Positions 17,519 through 25,928 of a DNA stretch of 64,000 nucleotides are shown piece by piece. Every line of letters begins with the position of its first letter. Within the stretch, counting starts at the first letter, position 1. A model generated the notes under the pieces. It was not told the origin of the DNA. It did not search any database and worked only from the letters and a program-made list of their open reading frames with translations. This stretch comes from Planctomycetota bacterium (GTDB lineage Bacteria > Planctomycetota > B15-G4): the NCBI GenBank assembly GCA_029259745.1, contig JAJDEO010000029.1:28984-92983 (forward strand), read 5' to 3'. The translations under genes were made by a program, and so were the position numbers.

Positions 17519-19603
17519 ATGGTGTCCAGAGAACCCACCGAGTCGCGCGGCGTCGCCTTGAAGGCCGCCCTCCAGCACAAGGACAGCGACGAACTCCGCG
17601 AGCTGCTGTCCTTCTGGGACGGCCACGGAGAGCCCCCGGACACACACGATCGACTGGTCGCCGAACTCCACCGCCGCATGTCGACGGAGAAGTCCGTCCG
17701 CAAGCGCGTGAAGTTCCTCAGCAAGAAGCTCGTCGACCTCATGAAGTTCTTCCTGCGCGGCGACGGCTACCGCGCGTCGGTCGACCACGTCACGCACAGC
17801 AAGTCCTTCTCGTACCTCAACGGGTTCGAGCTCACCGCGGCGATCAACGCGCTGCAGAAGCGCGGGTTTCTCTTCGCGTCCGTCACGCTGAATAGCGCCG
17901 AGTCGGAAGAGAGCTTCCTCGTCCCCGGCGAGCTGGGCGACATCCTCCAGGCGTTCATCTGGGACGACGACCGTTCCGTCGAGGAGATCTTCACGCTGCG
18001 CGGACACCTCTCGCGCCTCGTCGATCGCGACGGCCTGCCCGAGCTCGTCACCGGCGTCACGGGCTCGGCCCCCAAGAAGCTCACGCACCAGGAGGCCGCC
18101 GAACACCTCGCCGAGCCGAACTCGGTCGCCGAACGCGTGGCGAGCATCGACGACGAACGCCTCGCGGCTCTCGTCAGAGTCGTCGTCCACCAGTACGGCG
18201 GGATCGCCTCGCGCGCGCTGCTCGAGAAGAACCACAAGGCGCTCGGCCGTTGGAAGCGTCAGAACCTTCAGAAGGTGCTCGAGGAACGCTACCTCGGCAC
18301 GGTGCGCCACGTCTCGCTGGGCGAGTACGGGATCCACCAGTTCGACGAAGCGGTCGTGATCTTCGAAGAGATCCTGTCGGCGGCGCACACCGCGCTCGCA
18401 TCCGAGCCACCGGTGCTCGACAAGGTGCATGGACTGGGCGTCGATCTCATCTCCGACATCTCGTCGTTCCTGTCGTACATCGATCACAACCCGATCAAGC
18501 TGACGCTGTCGGGCAAGGTCTACCGCACAGCCGTCCGCAAGCTCGAAGATTCCTTCATCCTCGCGACGTCGTCGACGTTCTCGGGACAGTGGCTCTTCCA
18601 GTATCTGTTCGACTTCTGCCAGTCGCAGTCGATGATCGAACGGGGGCCCGAACGCACCGTCGCGCTCACGATCAAGGGCAAGATGTGGGACCGCACGCCG
18701 CTCGAGAAGAAGCTCTCGCGGCTCATGAACTTCTCGACGGGTAACTGGGTCTCGACGGTGGAGCCGTTCCATGGCGAGCGGCTCATGAAGCTCTACGTCG
18801 ACTGCCTGCGCGAACTCAAGGTCAACGCGTGGGTCGACATACACCTGCCGGCGTTCATCGCGCGCAACCGCTACCTCTCGAACCTCGACCACTTCGGTGT
18901 GCGCGACACGTTCCAGAGCCGCTACCAGTTCGCCCAGCAGTCCGGCATGCGCGATCCGTTCCAGCTCGCTACCGAGCTCGTCACATGGACGCGCGAACGC
19001 CTCTACCTCTTCGGGCTGCTCGACATCGCCGAACAGGACGGCAAGCCGACGACCATGCGCCTCACGACGCTCGGGGCCAAGGCCCTCGGAATGAAGGTGA
19101 CCGACGAGGAGGTCGATCGGTCGGCCCCGCTGATCGTGAACCCCGACTTCGAGATCATCCTCTTCCCCGACGGCGACTCGTACGACCTCATCACGGACAT
19201 CGATCGCTTTGCCGAACGCACCAGCAGCGACTCGGCCTATCGCTACAAGCTCACCGAGGCATCGATCGAACGCGCCGTCGCCGAGGGCATCGAGCCGAGT
19301 TCACTGCTTCGCACGCTGAGTGAGAACAGCCGCGTCGATGTCCCGCAGAACGTCATCTACTCGATCTGTCAGTGGGCCGAGAAGGTCAAGTTCGTCAGCC
19401 ACGCGCAGGTCTCGCTCGTGCGCGGGCGGAACAAGGAAGTGATCGACCGCATCCTGCACGACAAGAGTCTCAAGCCGCACGTCATCGAGCGCCTCTCGCC
19501 GACCGCGCTGCTGATGGCTCCGGACATCAACCGCGAGCACCTCGCGACGCTGCTCGAACCGATCGGTGTGTTCCTCGAGGGACGCGAGGATGACGCGGCC
19601 TGA
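17519..19603 (+). CDS. XPB-associated protein with Helicase_C_3 (XPB/Ssl2 N-terminal-like) domain
   Basis: A 694-aa cytoplasmic protein without Walker motifs. The segment around residues 530-620, with PLIVNPDFEIILFPDGDSY, a central ASIERAVAEGI and DVPQNVIYSICQWAEKVK, matches the domain named Helicase_C_3, related to the N-terminal region of XPB/Ssl2. The rest is mostly helical and may hold winged-helix units. In Mycobacterium tuberculosis a protein of this type (Rv0862c) lies next to the XPB gene (Rv0861c), so the pairing recurs across phyla. It probably partners or regulates the helicase. It follows XPB after 189 bases and overlaps the ThiE-like gene by 14. The start ATG at 17519 has no clear ribosome binding site. 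Confidence 0.8.
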   Translation: MVSREPTESRGVALKAALQHKDSDELRELLSFWDGHGEPPDTHDRLVAELHRRMSTEKSVRKRVKFLSKKLVDLMKFFLRGDGYRASVDHVTHSKSFSYLNGFELTAAINALQKRGFLFASVTLNSAESEESFLVPGELGDILQAFIWDDDRSVEEIFTLRGHLSRLVDRDGLPELVTGVTGSAPKKLTHQEAAEHLAEPNSVAERVASIDDERLAALVRVVVHQYGGIASRALLEKNHKALGRWKRQNLQKVLEERYLGTVRHVSLGEYGIHQFDEAVVIFEEILSAAHTALASEPPVLDKVHGLGVDLISDISSFLSYIDHNPIKLTLSGKVYRTAVRKLEDSFILATSSTFSGQWLFQYLFDFCQSQSMIERGPERTVALTIKGKMWDRTPLEKKLSRLMNFSTGNWVSTVEPFHGERLMKLYVDCLRELKVNAWVDIHLPAFIARNRYLSNLDHFGVRDTFQSRYQFAQQSGMRDPFQLATELVTWTRERLYLFGLLDIAEQDGKPTTMRLTTLGAKALGMKVTDEEVDRSAPLIVNPDFEIILFPDGDSYDLITDIDRFAERTSSDSAYRYKLTEASIERAVAEGIEPSSLLRTLSENSRVDVPQNVIYSICQWAEKVKFVSHAQVSLVRGRNKEVIDRILHDKSLKPHVIERLSPTALLMAPDINREHLATLLEPIGVFLEGREDDAA

Positions 19604-20237
19604 GCGCAGTACGATTGCGTCGTGGTTGCGGGTTGTCGCCATCACGCCGGGGCGCTGGGAGGTCGACGCGACGGTCGCCTTCGCTGACGCCGTCCTCGAC
19701 GGGGGAGCGACGGCCGTGCTCGTCCGCGAACTGCAGCTCGAGGAGAACTCGCGTGCCGCTGCCGTCATGCGCATCGCGGAACGCTGTCGCGCGCACGGTG
19801 CGGCGTGTCTCGTGAGCCGCGACATCGAGGCCGCTCGGCGCGCGGGCGCCGACGCCGTCCACACGGGTTGGAACGGGCCGACCGTCGCCGCGATCCACGC
19901 GGCAGGTCTCGTCGCCGGGCGTTCGGCCCACTGGCCGCTCGAAGCCGAGGACCACGCTGCCGACTACGTCACGTTGAGCCCCTTCGCAGAAACCCATCGG
20001 TCGTATGCGCGGCCCCGCTTGACCGACGACGACGTCGCCGCTGCGCGCGCGCAGCTCGACGGGCCGATCTGTGCCCTCGGTGGGCTCGGCCTCGCGAACA
20101 TCGCGCGTCTCCCAGACGGCCTGGCGGGCGTCGCGGTGATCCGTGCGCTGTCCGACGTGCCCGACCCGCGCGGAACGGCCGCACAACTGCGCAGCCTCGT
20201 GGACGCGCGGCTCGACTTCGGGGGCAGCGGGGCGTGA
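19590..20237 (+). CDS. Thiamine phosphate synthase-like (ThiE/TenI) protein
   Basis: A 215-aa TIM-barrel protein of the ThiE/TenI group. Recognisable are VAITPGR at strand 1, AGADAVHTGWNG (family HLGQxD region), DYVTLSPFAETH (phosphate and thiazole side), and GPICALGGLGLANI followed by LAGVAVIRAL. ThiE joins the pyrimidine and thiazole halves of thiamine. Several usual ThiE residues differ: the Gln-x-Arg-x-Lys strand-2 motif reads VLVRELQL and the T-x-T-K motif reads AETHRS. A TenI-like or altered activity is therefore possible. Coupling to thiL by GTGA supports a thiamine role. The ATG at 19590 lies inside the end of the upstream gene. Confidence 0.7.
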   Translation: MTRPERSTIASWLRVVAITPGRWEVDATVAFADAVLDGGATAVLVRELQLEENSRAAAVMRIAERCRAHGAACLVSRDIEAARRAGADAVHTGWNGPTVAAIHAAGLVAGRSAHWPLEAEDHAADYVTLSPFAETHRSYARPRLTDDDVAAARAQLDGPICALGGLGLANIARLPDGLAGVAVIRALSDVPDPRGTAAQLRSLVDARLDFGGSGA

Positions 20238-21097
20238 AGGAGTCGGCGTTCATCCATCGTCTGCTGGCCGCGTCCAGTCCGTGCGCCGAGCTCCCGGTCG
20301 GCCCCGGCGATGACGCCGCCGTGCTCCCCGGTGGCCTCGTCGTGACGGTCGACACGATCGTCGAAGGCACTCACTTCCTGGCCGCCGACGACATCGCGCT
20401 CGTCGCGCGCAAGGCCGTCGGCGTCAGCGCGTCGGACTGCGCCGCGATGGGTGCCGCGCCGTGGCTCGTCTTCCACGCCGTGCAGGCACCACCCGGCATC
20501 GACGCCGAACGTCTCGCCGACGCGCTCGCGCATTGGTCGACGGCCTTCGGCCTGACCGTGGCGGGGGGCGACACGGTGACCAGCCCGACGCTTGCGCTGA
20601 CGACGACGGTGATCGGACGACTCGAGGGCGCCGCGCCCTGGCTGCGCTCCGGCGCACGCCCCGGCGACGCAATCCTCGTCAGCGGCCCGCTCGGCGGGTC
20701 GCGCGGAGGCCGCCACCTGCGCGTCACGCCGCGCCGCGACGCCGTGACGCAGCTGCGCGCAGCGGGCGTCCCCGTGCACGCCAGCCTCGACCTCTCCGAC
20801 GGACTGGCGCGCGATCTGCCGCGCATCACGGAGGCCTCCGGCGTCGGTGCGCGCATCGATGCCGCGGCAATCCCCGTCCACCCGGATGTCCCGCGCGGCC
20901 GCAACCCGCTCACGGCGGCACTCGGCGACGGCGAGGACTTCGAGCTCCTCGTCACCATTCCCGCCGACGTCGATCCTACGCGCCTCGGAACGGGCTGGAC
21001 GCGCATCGGCGCGATCACGGAGGGTCGCGACGTCGTCCTGGTCCGCGACGGCGTCGATGAACCTTGGCCCCAAGGCGGATACGAGCATGACCTCTGA
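20234..21097 (+). CDS. thiL: Thiamine-monophosphate kinase
   Basis: A 287-aa ATP-dependent kinase making thiamine diphosphate, the last step of the pathway. The PurM/ThiL fold is marked by VGPGDDAAVLPGG, the metal-binding TVDTIVEGTHF, KAVGVSASDCAAMGA, VAGGDTVTSP, SLDLSDGLARDL and GDGEDFELLVT. It starts at a GTG overlapping the ThiE-like stop and overlaps tsaE by 11 bases, so the order is XPB partner, ThiE-like, ThiL, TsaE in one transcript. No TPP riboswitch is visible upstream of the group. Confidence 0.95.
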   Translation: MKESAFIHRLLAASSPCAELPVGPGDDAAVLPGGLVVTVDTIVEGTHFLAADDIALVARKAVGVSASDCAAMGAAPWLVFHAVQAPPGIDAERLADALAHWSTAFGLTVAGGDTVTSPTLALTTTVIGRLEGAAPWLRSGARPGDAILVSGPLGGSRGGRHLRVTPRRDAVTQLRAAGVPVHASLDLSDGLARDLPRITEASGVGARIDAAAIPVHPDVPRGRNPLTAALGDGEDFELLVTIPADVDPTRLGTGWTRIGAITEGRDVVLVRDGVDEPWPQGGYEHDL

Positions 21098-21524
21098 GAC
21101 GCTCCAACTCGCCGACGTCGCCGCCACCCATGCCCTCGCTCGGCAGTGGGCCGAGCGCGCGGGCCCCGGGCAGGTCATCGCGCTGGTCGGCGATCTCGGA
21201 GCAGGCAAGACGGAGTTCACGCGCGGCTTCGCCAAGGCACTCGAGGTCCCGGCCGCGGTCGCGATCTGCTCACCGACGTACCTGCTGCTGAACCTCTACG
21301 AGGGTGGCAGGCGACCACTCGCGCACTTCGACGCCTACCTGATGGAGGCCGAGGACGATCTCGAACGCGCCGGGTTCGACGACCTGCGGCGCGACGGCTA
21401 CGTGATCCTCATCGAGTGGGCCGACCGCGTCGTCGACGCACTTCCCGCCGACACGGTCTGGATCACGCTCGAGCAAGGCGACGGCCCCGACCAACGGTCG
21501 GCCGAGGTCGTCCACGCCGGATAG
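21087..21524 (+). CDS. tsaE: tRNA threonylcarbamoyladenosine biosynthesis ATPase TsaE
   Basis: A 145-aa P-loop protein with GDLGAGKTEFTRGF (Walker A), CSPTYLLLNLYEG (family SPTF(T/I)L region), AHFDAYLM and ILIEWADRV. TsaE works with TsaB and TsaD to make the universal t6A modification on tRNAs reading ANN codons; none of its partners is in the window. Length is normal. The ATG at 21087 is within the end of thiL. A 12-base perfect palindrome lies nine bases beyond the stop. Confidence 0.93.
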   Translation: MTSETLQLADVAATHALARQWAERAGPGQVIALVGDLGAGKTEFTRGFAKALEVPAAVAICSPTYLLLNLYEGGRRPLAHFDAYLMEAEDDLERAGFDDLRRDGYVILIEWADRVVDALPADTVWITLEQGDGPDQRSAEVVHAG

Positions 21525-21789
21525 CGACCCCGCGCCACGTGGCGTCGGCGCCCGTGGAATCCCCAGGACCGAGAAAAGGTGCACGCCAGTTCGCGGCGCG
21601 CGGCCCCTGTGTCGCAATCGTGGCCTCCCGTCGTGCCGAACGCGCGCGATTCCATGCGCAACGGGCGTCCACCGCTCCTCGACCGCGACCGTACGAGGCG
21701 ATCGATCGCGCAACAAACGGTGCCCGTCACATCTCTGCCGCCGCTCCTTCACAGTCTTCACTGTTGCACGGTGGCCGTCGGTCGACATC

Positions 21790-23442
21790 ATGCTCAACAT
21801 GTCTGCGATCCTTGCTGTGCTCTGCGTCATGCTGCCCCTCCAACTCCAGGAGGACACTCGGGCCACCCGCGATGCGCAGGAGATCCTCGCCGCACTCGAC
21901 ATCCAGCCGATCGCGCCCGACACCGAGCCGATCTCGCTCGAACTCGAGGACGCGATCCTGCTGGCCTTCCAGAACAACCTCACGATCGAGACGGCGCGTC
22001 TGTCGTCCGAGGCCGCGCTGGAAGGCTTCGGTTCGGCCTGGGGCGTCTACGACTCGACGTTCTTCGGCGAGGCCAACTGGGGCGAGTCGACGCGCTCGCC
22101 CACGCAGGCGACCGTCCTCGGCGGAACGACGTTTCCTGGATCGACGACCAACACGCTGACCGAGTCGTGGCGCGCCGGCGTCCGCGGCCTTCTGCGCACC
22201 GGCACGACGTGGCAACTCGACGTCGGCACGCAGCGCTTCCGCAACACCGAGCTGAACGCCGTCGACTTCGACATGGGGCAGGTCATCGACATCGGTGACG
22301 TGGAGTTGCTCGACCAGTACACCGGCGACTGGTCGCTGTCGCTCACGCACCCTCTACTGCGCAACGACGGCGACTTCCAGCAGCAGGGGCTCGAGCTCGC
22401 CGCCATCGACGCACTCATCGCCACCGCGGGCGAACGGCGCGCCGCCCAAGACACACTCACCGAAGTCGTGACGGCCTACTGGAACCTGACCTTCGCGCTG
22501 AAGGACCTCGAGACGACGCAGCTCTCCGTCGACCTCGCCACGGAGCTGCTGAGCATCACGCGCAGCATCTTCCGCCAGGGCCTGCGCAATCGCATCGACG
22601 TCATCGAGGCCGAGGCCGAGCAGGCTCAGCGGCGTGAAGAACTCATCTCGGCCGTCAACACGGCGCGCCAGGCCGACGACGAGGTGCGCCGTCTCGTGTT
22701 CGCGCCGCGGGGCGAGCTCGAGTGGCTGCGCTCGATCATTCCCGTCACCGAAGCCGACCCCGAGGCGTTCGTCCCGGCGGTCGACGACGTCTACGCGTTG
22801 ATCGACCGGGCGCTCGACCGACGCCCCGAGATCCAGGAGGCGCGCTACGGCATCGAGCGGGCCGACATCGAGGTGCTGCGCGCCGAGGACCAGGCCGAGA
22901 GTCAGCTCGACATCAGCGGTTCATGGGGCCTGAACAGCAACGCGGGCGGTCACCGCCGTGCGTTCAACGGTCTCGACGACGGTGACTTCGAAGACACGAC
23001 GCTCGGCATCACGTGGGAAGTTCCGATCGGCAACCGTGCCGCTGGCTACGCGCTGCGGCGCGCGCGCGTGGAGCGGCGTCGTGCGGGCGTGCTGCTCCGC
23101 GAGGCCGAGATCAACGTCATCACCGACGTCCGCCGTGAGGCGCGCAATGTCGTGCTGCTTGGCGAGAGCGTGAAGGCCGCCGCCGAGACGTCACGACTCA
23201 ACCGTGAGGTCTACGAGGGCGAGCGGCGGCGTCTCGAGAACGACCTCTCGACACCGTTCAAGGTGCGCGAGACACTGCGCAACTACCTCGACGCCCTCGA
23301 CGCAGAACTGCGCGCACAGCTCGATCTCGAAGTGGCCAAGGTCTCGCTCGCGTCGGCCCAGGGAACGCTGCTCGAAACCTACGGCCTGCGCATCGACAAC
23401 CCCAACCTCGACCTCGAGGAAGCGCCGCCGTCCGGGTGGTGA
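21790..23442 (+). CDS. TolC-family outer membrane protein
   Basis: A 550-aa exported protein. A short hydrophobic signal segment starts at ATG 21790 (ATG 21799 is also possible). It has two TolC-type repeats of long helices: LELEDAILLAFQNNLTIETA early, and matching coiled-coil segments such as RNRIDVIEAEAEQAQRREEL and DRRPEIQEARYGIERADIEV later. Regions with glycine and aromatic residues between them fit outer-membrane beta strands. Such proteins form the exit duct of type I secretion or efflux systems. No membrane-fusion or inner-membrane partner is adjacent, so it may serve several pumps or a distant operon. It implies a diderm envelope. Confidence 0.85.
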   Translation: MLNMSAILAVLCVMLPLQLQEDTRATRDAQEILAALDIQPIAPDTEPISLELEDAILLAFQNNLTIETARLSSEAALEGFGSAWGVYDSTFFGEANWGESTRSPTQATVLGGTTFPGSTTNTLTESWRAGVRGLLRTGTTWQLDVGTQRFRNTELNAVDFDMGQVIDIGDVELLDQYTGDWSLSLTHPLLRNDGDFQQQGLELAAIDALIATAGERRAAQDTLTEVVTAYWNLTFALKDLETTQLSVDLATELLSITRSIFRQGLRNRIDVIEAEAEQAQRREELISAVNTARQADDEVRRLVFAPRGELEWLRSIIPVTEADPEAFVPAVDDVYALIDRALDRRPEIQEARYGIERADIEVLRAEDQAESQLDISGSWGLNSNAGGHRRAFNGLDDGDFEDTTLGITWEVPIGNRAAGYALRRARVERRRAGVLLREAEINVITDVRREARNVVLLGESVKAAAETSRLNREVYEGERRRLENDLSTPFKVRETLRNYLDALDAELRAQLDLEVAKVSLASAQGTLLETYGLRIDNPNLDLEEAPPSGW

Positions 23443-23455
23443 CCGCCGGCGCGGC

Positions 23456-24094
23456 TCAGCGGGTGGCAGGCGCATAGAGACCGCGCGCACGGATCTCCGC
23501 CAAGACGGCCGGCGCGAGATCGTCGGCCGGCTCGCCGGACGTCAACGCGGCGCGGATGGCCGTCGACGAGGCGGGATGGATCGGCGCGTCGACAACGTGC
23601 TCGCGGATGCGCTTGATCGAGTCGGCGTCGAGCAGGTCATCGAGGTGGTCGGTCGACAGGTCGTCGCCCTCGCGGCGCAGCGTGCAGAAGGTGACGAGGC
23701 GCGCGAGCTCATCGATGCGATGCCACGTGGCCAGGTCGGCAAGGGTGTCGGCGCCGATGATGTAGTAGAGCTCGACGTCGGGGCCGAGCTCTTCGCGCAG
23801 GCCCATGGCCGTGTCGAAGCTGTAGCTCACGCCGGCGCGGCGCAGCTCGATGTCGCAGGGCACGAGCCGCTCGTGATCGCGACAGGCGAGCTCGAGCAGC
23901 GCCAGGCGGTCATCGCCCGACGCGAGCTGACGGTCACGTTTGTGGGGCGGGATCGCCGCGGGCACGAGCAACACGACGTCGAGACCGAGTGTCTCGGCGG
24001 CCGCATCGGCGATCGTGATGTGCCCTTCGTGGACCGGGTCGAAGCTTCCCCCCAGCCATCCGACGCGGCGCGCCGCCACGCCTCTTGAAGTCAT
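23456..24094 (-). CDS. nadD: Nicotinate-nucleotide adenylyltransferase
   Basis: A 212-aa cytoplasmic enzyme converting nicotinate mononucleotide to deamido-NAD. The nucleotidyltransferase motif GGSFDPVHEGHI, PPHKRDRQL, YIIGADTLADLATWHR and the C-terminal SSTAIR are all present. The start at 24094 is chosen because the GGxFDP motif then begins about 15 residues in, as usual; an upstream ATG at 24154 would reach into the small membrane gene. It is convergent with the TolC-like gene with a 13-base gap and lies 10 bases behind the small DUF5989-like gene. Confidence 0.94.
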   Translation of the reverse strand: MTSRGVAARRVGWLGGSFDPVHEGHITIADAAAETLGLDVVLLVPAAIPPHKRDRQLASGDDRLALLELACRDHERLVPCDIELRRAGVSYSFDTAMGLREELGPDVELYYIIGADTLADLATWHRIDELARLVTFCTLRREGDDLSTDHLDDLLDADSIKRIREHVVDAPIHPASSTAIRAALTSGEPADDLAPAVLAEIRARGLYAPATR

Positions 24095-24104
24095 TCCGGC
24101 GTGC

Positions 24105-24251
24105 TCAGTACTGGTCGTACTCGAACGGCGAGTCACCGGCACCGCCGGCATCACTCGTGACGAGCACGTAGATGACGAAGGCCGCGACCACGACGATCGG
24201 CGTGATCCACCAGAGCTTGTTCTCGGCGAGGAACTGACGGAAGGAGGTCAT
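24105..24251 (-). CDS. 48-aa single-pass membrane peptide, DUF5989-like
   Basis: A short frame read on the minus strand from ATG 24251 to TGA 24105. It begins MTSFRQFLAENKLWWITPI and continues into a hydrophobic helix (roughly residues 17-33), ending in a polar, acidic and Tyr-rich tail. The pattern of a short amphipathic start, a Lys-x-Trp-Trp-x-x-Pro-Ile turn and one membrane helix resembles DUF5989 peptides, whose function is unknown and which often sit near glycosylation or transport genes. Here it lies directly upstream of nadD (10 bases), probably on the same transcript. Its ribosome binding site is weak. It is easily missed because of its size. Confidence 0.65.
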   Translation of the reverse strand: MTSFRQFLAENKLWWITPIVVVAAFVIYVLVTSDAGGAGDSPFEYDQY

Positions 24252-24350
24252 GGTGCACCGGTCTCAGAGCGAGGGCTTGGGCACGTGCATCCCGTGAGGG
24301 CCGTGCCCGGAAAGGGACAGGATACCCGGTGGCGCCGCGTGTGCCAGCCG

Positions 24351-25715
24351 TCAGGGAATCCGCATCGTGCCGACAAAGCCCTGGCGCCCGCGGAAGCCCT
24401 TGATCTCGACCCAGCTGCCCGACGGGATCGCGGCGAGCTGCTGGGCGAGATCGGCGACGGAGTCGATGTCCGCGTCGCCGACGCCGTCGATGACATCGCC
24501 GTACTGCAGGTCGAGCTGGAGGTTGCCCGGGCCACTCGGGTCGATGTGCTGCACGAAGACGCCGAGGTAGCGCGGGTGATCCCAGGCACTGATCCCCATG
24601 AGCTGCTCGACGACGAGGTTCGGTGAGTTCGTCGTCCCGAGTGGGATGTCGAGCGTGTGGCGGCGGGTGACGCGATCTCCGTTGCGCTGTGTCTCGGTGC
24701 GTTCGACGACGAACTCCACGACGTCACCGGCCTGCGAGGCGAGCAGCGCCTTGTTGACGTCGAACTCCCAACCGACAACCTGATCACCGACACGCACGAG
24801 CGCGTCACCGCTCTGCAGCCCGGCCTGCATCGCCGGACTGCCTTCGTCGAGCTCGGCCACGAGCACCTTCTGTGTCGAGAGGCGGAAGTGCAGCGCGAAG
24901 CCGAGGTCGATGCCGCGCCGCCGCGGACTCAGCAGGTTGTCGCTCAACTCGCCGCGCACGCGATCGATCGGAATCGCGAAGCCCAGACCCTCGGAGTCGC
25001 GGAACACGGCACTCGTGATCCCGATGACCTCGCCGAGGATGTTGAAGAGCGGACCGCCACTGTTGCCGGGATTGATCGGCGCGTCGATCTGGATGAAGTC
25101 ACCGAACGACGACGTAAACGCGCGGCCGTTGTTCGGGATCGGCACGCGGACATCGCGATACAGCGACGAGATGATGCCGGCCGTCACGGAGTTGTCGTTG
25201 CCGAACGGACTGCCCATGGCGATGACGGTCTCGCCGACCATGAGATCGGTGGACGTGCCCATGCGCACGGTGGGGAGGTCGTACCCGGCGTCGATCTTCA
25301 ACAGCGCGACGTCGTTGTCGGGGTCGAGGTTCATGAGCCACGCGCGGTGCTCGCTGCCGTTCGACAGCCGCACGATGAGGCGCGGGACATCGGCCCGGAT
25401 CACGTGCGTGTTCGTGAGGATGTAGCCGTCGGCGTCGATCAGGAACCCCGAGCCGAGCGTCTCCTTCGGCGGCGGGGTGTTGCGAGCCGTGGCCGGTGCC
25501 AGGCGCGGGCCGGTCGACTCGCCGTAGATGTTGACCACGGCCGGGCCGTAGCGTGCGATCACACGCGTGATCGGCGTGGCCCGCAGCGAACGCCGCTCCT
25601 CGAGCGTGAGTTCGTCGAGCGGATCGGGGCGCGCCGGTGTCTCCTGCTTCGAGACAGCCGCGAGCGATGCCGCGATGATGAAGAGCGCGAGCAGCGTGCG
25701 AACGGGACGGATCAT
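24351..25715 (-). CDS. HtrA/DegP-type serine protease with two PDZ domains
   Basis: A 454-aa exported trypsin-fold protease for envelope protein quality control. A signal or anchor segment occupies residues 1-22. The catalytic triad is visible: His104 in TNTHVI, Asp135 in DPDNDVALLK and Ser219 in NPGNSGGPL. Two PDZ-like regions follow, around 265-345 (VLVAELDEGSPAMQAGLQ) and 375-450 (YLGVFVQHIDPSGPGNLQ). A proline-rich loop lies near residues 70-85. It starts at ATG 25715 and is divergent from the M28 peptidase gene across 213 bases, so the two secreted peptidases may share a promoter region. No anti-sigma partner is adjacent. Confidence 0.92.
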   Translation of the reverse strand: MIRPVRTLLALFIIAASLAAVSKQETPARPDPLDELTLEERRSLRATPITRVIARYGPAVVNIYGESTGPRLAPATARNTPPPKETLGSGFLIDADGYILTNTHVIRADVPRLIVRLSNGSEHRAWLMNLDPDNDVALLKIDAGYDLPTVRMGTSTDLMVGETVIAMGSPFGNDNSVTAGIISSLYRDVRVPIPNNGRAFTSSFGDFIQIDAPINPGNSGGPLFNILGEVIGITSAVFRDSEGLGFAIPIDRVRGELSDNLLSPRRRGIDLGFALHFRLSTQKVLVAELDEGSPAMQAGLQSGDALVRVGDQVVGWEFDVNKALLASQAGDVVEFVVERTETQRNGDRVTRRHTLDIPLGTTNSPNLVVEQLMGISAWDHPRYLGVFVQHIDPSGPGNLQLDLQYGDVIDGVGDADIDSVADLAQQLAAIPSGSWVEIKGFRGRQGFVGTMRIP

Positions 25716-25928
25716 CGGCGAAATCCTCGAAGAGACGAGTGCGACACGTCGTCGGCACCCTCAGCGTTGGGCTCGGCCTCCATCGTGCGTCACGATCGCG
25801 CCCCGAACCATGGCGGACCCGTGACCAAAGATCGCTCATCCCGCCGCCCGACTCGCGCAGGGCCCTGCGCCGCCGAGAGCTTATAGTGACGCGTTCAACT
25901 CCGTCTCTCCGATGCCAAGGGCTCGTTC

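Noticed and set aside
16835..18892. A 685-codon minus-strand frame spanning the XPB and partner genes
   Set aside because: It crosses two well-supported plus-strand genes and the hairpin gap, and has low-complexity composition.
19604..20233. TPP riboswitch for the thi genes
   Set aside because: The thi genes overlap upstream coding regions, leaving no leader for a riboswitch, and no such fold was recognised.
21533..21544. Perfect 12-bp palindrome CGCCACGTGGCG after tsaE
   Set aside because: Without a loop or T-run it is no terminator, and one such palindrome is expected by chance in GC-rich DNA.
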